A stretch of 6,866 nucleotides of DNA, taken from Myxococcales bacterium. Lineage in GTDB: Bacteria; Myxococcota; Bradymonadia; UBA7976; UBA1532. Below are positions 5,205-6,866 of this stretch, in pieces. The position numbers and the translations under genes were made by a program. The notes under the pieces are model-generated. The model was given only the letters and a program-made list of their open reading frames with translations. It was not told the DNA's origin and searched no databases. Numbering within the stretch: position 1 is the first letter of the stretch; every line of letters starts with the position of its first letter. The DNA is taken from positions 1-6,866 of the forward strand of contig JAGQJJ010000214.1 in NCBI GenBank assembly GCA_020430675.1, in the 5' to 3' direction.

Positions 5205-6866
5205 ATGGACCAGGAGAAACGCCACGCTCGCCAGGCGCTGCGCAACTTCAAGCGCCTGCTGACCCTCGAACCGGGTCATGTGGGGCACCTCGAACAGCTC
5301 GCGAAGCTGTCGCTGGAGCTGGGCGAGCCGCGGCAGGCCGCGCGGTATTTTTTGCAGCGCGCCGAGGTGCTGGTCGAACGCGAAGAGCGAGGCGCGGCGC
5401 TGGCTTCGGTGCGCGCGGCGCTGCAATGTGACCCGACGCTCAGCCGCGCCGAGGCGTTGATGTCGCGCTTGCAGCGCTCGGTGCCGCCGGGTGAGATCCT
5501 GCTGCCGGCCGACGAAGCCCTCTCGGGCGATGATCTGCTGCCGATCAATGAAGCGCTGCTCGCCGCGCAGGATCCCGTGCTGCGCACTGACGAGATCGTG
5601 CTCGAAGAGGACGAGGGCTTTCTGCCCGAAGAGCGTTTCCTGCCGGCCCGCCGCGTCCGCAGCAGCGCCCCGGCCGACCCGGCCGCCGCCGACTCGATGA
5701 GCGCCGTCGCCGCGCGCCTGAGCGCCGCGCTCGATCTGAGCCGCAGCGGCCTCACCCCGGCGATCGCGCGCACGCCGCCCAAAGCGCGCGACACCTGGCC
5801 GGGCGACTCGGAAGAAGAGCCGGCCACGCGGGTCTTCGTGCGGCCGCAATCGGGCCAGCAGAACACCCTCGACATCGACGACGACGACGTGATCCACAGC
5901 GGCGAGGCCGAGCTGCTCAACGAGTCGCTCGACGTCGAAGCCGAGCAGATCGTCGAGGTGCACCGCACGGGCCATACCAGTCTGCCGCCGATGGCCATGC
6001 CGGCCGCCGAGTCGGCGGAGTCGACCATCGAGCGCATGGGCGCCGGGCAGCTTGCCATCGGGCCCGCGCAGCGGGTCGACGAGGTGCCCGAGCAGACGGC
6101 GCCGCAGCGCCTGCCCTCGCCGCTCGACTCGCTGGAGTCCGACTACCCGGCGCTGCTCTCGGAAGAGGTCTCGCGGCCGATCACGCTGCAATTCGACGGC
6201 GACGACCTGCTGCTCTCGCCGATCTTCGCCGACCTGCCCCGCGAGGCGCTGCGCGACCTGCTCGACGCCGGCGAGCGCCAGACCGCGCGCATTGGCACGC
6301 CCATCGTCAGCTCGGGCGACCGGTTCGACGGGCCGTACGTCGTGCTGCGCGGCCGGGTGACGCGGGAAAAGGACGCCGACGCGCGGCGCAAGGCGATGCT
6401 CTCGCCCATCGACGCCGGCGGCCTGCTCGGCGTGGTCGAGGTGGTGCGCGGCGGCCGCTGGCGGGCCGCCTCGCGCGCCGAGCGCGAGAGCGAGCTGTTG
6501 CTCTTGCCCATCCGCGCCGTCGACGCCGTGCGCGCGCGCTACCGCGACTGGGAGCGCGCCCTGCGCGTCACCGCCCAGCGCCGCATGGCCGATTTTCACG
6601 TCAGCGGCTCGGGCCTCTTCGGCCACCTCGACGCCGCGCACCGGCTGCCGCTCGTCGACCGCTTCCTGCTGCGCCAGTTCGTCTCGGGCGACACGCTGAT
6701 GAAGCGCGGGCTGCCGGCCGACGGGCTGTTCCTCATCGTGGCGGGCGAGGTCGACGTCGAGCAGGACGACGCCTACCTGACCACCCTGGGCGCGGGCGAC
6801 TTCGTCGGCGCCGTGACCGCCCTAGGCCGCGAGCCAGCGCCCATGCGCGCGACCGCCGCGACGCCG
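5205..6866 (+). CDS. TPR-like protein with two tandem cyclic-nucleotide-binding-type domains, 3' end cut off
   Basis: The frame runs 554 codons from the ATG to the right edge without a stop. Residues 8-90 are helical TPR-like repeats (L-x-L-E-P-G-H, L-A-K-L-S-L-E-L-G-E-P, A-A-L-x-C-D-P). Residues 95-330 are an acidic, Pro/Ala-rich, probably disordered linker with a D-I-D-D-D-D patch near 223-228. Residues 334-460 form a first CRP-type beta-roll (S-P-I-F-A-D-L, then V-L-R-G-R-V). Residues 466-554 form a second (G-L-F-G-H-L, F-L-I-V-A-G-E-V, G-A-G-D-F-V-G). In the phosphate-binding cassette the usual F-G-E is L-G-V (408-410) and V-G-A (534-536). An Arg is kept at R420 and R548. No signal peptide or membrane segment is visible, so a cytoplasmic signalling or scaffold role is likely. 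Any DNA-binding or enzymatic C-terminal domain lies outside the window. Ligand binding is uncertain. Confidence 0.92.
   Translation, partial: MDQEKRHARQALRNFKRLLTLEPGHVGHLEQLAKLSLELGEPRQAARYFLQRAEVLVEREERGAALASVRAALQCDPTLSRAEALMSRLQRSVPPGEILLPADEALSGDDLLPINEALLAAQDPVLRTDEIVLEEDEGFLPEERFLPARRVRSSAPADPAAADSMSAVAARLSAALDLSRSGLTPAIARTPPKARDTWPGDSEEEPATRVFVRPQSGQQNTLDIDDDDVIHSGEAELLNESLDVEAEQIVEVHRTGHTSLPPMAMPAAESAESTIERMGAGQLAIGPAQRVDEVPEQTAPQRLPSPLDSLESDYPALLSEEVSRPITLQFDGDDLLLSPIFADLPREALRDLLDAGERQTARIGTPIVSSGDRFDGPYVVLRGRVTREKDADARRKAMLSPIDAGGLLGVVEVVRGGRWRAASRAERESELLLLPIRAVDAVRARYRDWERALRVTAQRRMADFHVSGSGLFGHLDAAHRLPLVDRFLLRQFVSGDTLMKRGLPADGLFLIVAGEVDVEQDDAYLTTLGAGDFVGAVTALGREPAPMRATAATP

Noticed and set aside
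4875..6641. 588-codon open frame on the minus strand
   Set aside because: It lies opposite the TPR/cyclic-nucleotide gene, which has a strong ribosome binding site and recognisable domains, and also overlaps the start of the barrel gene. The antisense product is Arg/Ala/Gln/His-rich without domain patterns, as expected from GC3 bias.
1..6866. CRISPR array, tRNA, rRNA or riboswitch
   Set aside because: No regularly spaced direct repeats, cloverleaf-like sequence or known RNA motif was seen. The gaps are short and their structure is described above.

Overview
The window is very GC-rich, and its proteins show strong Ala/Asp/Glu/Arg and GC3 bias. It carries an exported lipoprotein with an Asp/Pro/Ala-rich tether after the lipid-anchor Cys, a small beta-barrel ending in Trp, and a TPR-plus-tandem-cyclic-nucleotide-domain protein. 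Together these suggest a diderm bacterium of the former Deltaproteobacteria (Myxococcota or Bradymonadota type). That placement is an inference from protein style; no phylogenetic marker is present.

Region 1 (3-3874, + strand): two tandem, translationally coupled paralogues (TGA/ATG overlap at 1649-1652). Each has an Ig-like export stalk followed by about 490 residues that align by eye, in order, with both halves of the animal BPI/LBP/CETP lipid-transfer fold (TULIP superfamily). The first gene is cut by the window's left edge. The second is complete and starts with a lipoprotein signal peptide. This is the most interesting content: an apparent pair of bacterial two-domain BPI-like proteins, at least one of them membrane-anchored.

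Region 2 (3875-4106): a 232-base convergent intergenic gap. Most of it is one element bounded by perfect 14-bp inverted repeats that continue as imperfect arms of about 45 nt. Small triloop hairpins lie in its core, and it codes for nothing I can support.

Region 3 (4107-4987, - strand): a likely two-gene unit. A small outer-membrane beta-barrel protein is transcribed first, followed 29 bases later by a 100-residue protein with eight Cys in zinc-ribbon-like pairs.

Region 4 (4988-5204): a divergent intergenic region with a less GC-rich patch, a dyad that could be an operator, and a clear ribosome binding site for the rightward gene.

Region 5 (5205-6866, + strand, open at the right edge): an N-terminal TPR-like helical segment, a long acidic disordered linker, then two tandem CRP-type cyclic-nucleotide-binding domains. 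Both keep the phosphate-binding Arg position but lack the ribose-binding Glu.

The paralogue pair, the barrel gene and the anchored stalks share a cell-envelope theme. Nothing in the sequence shows that the three transcription units work together.
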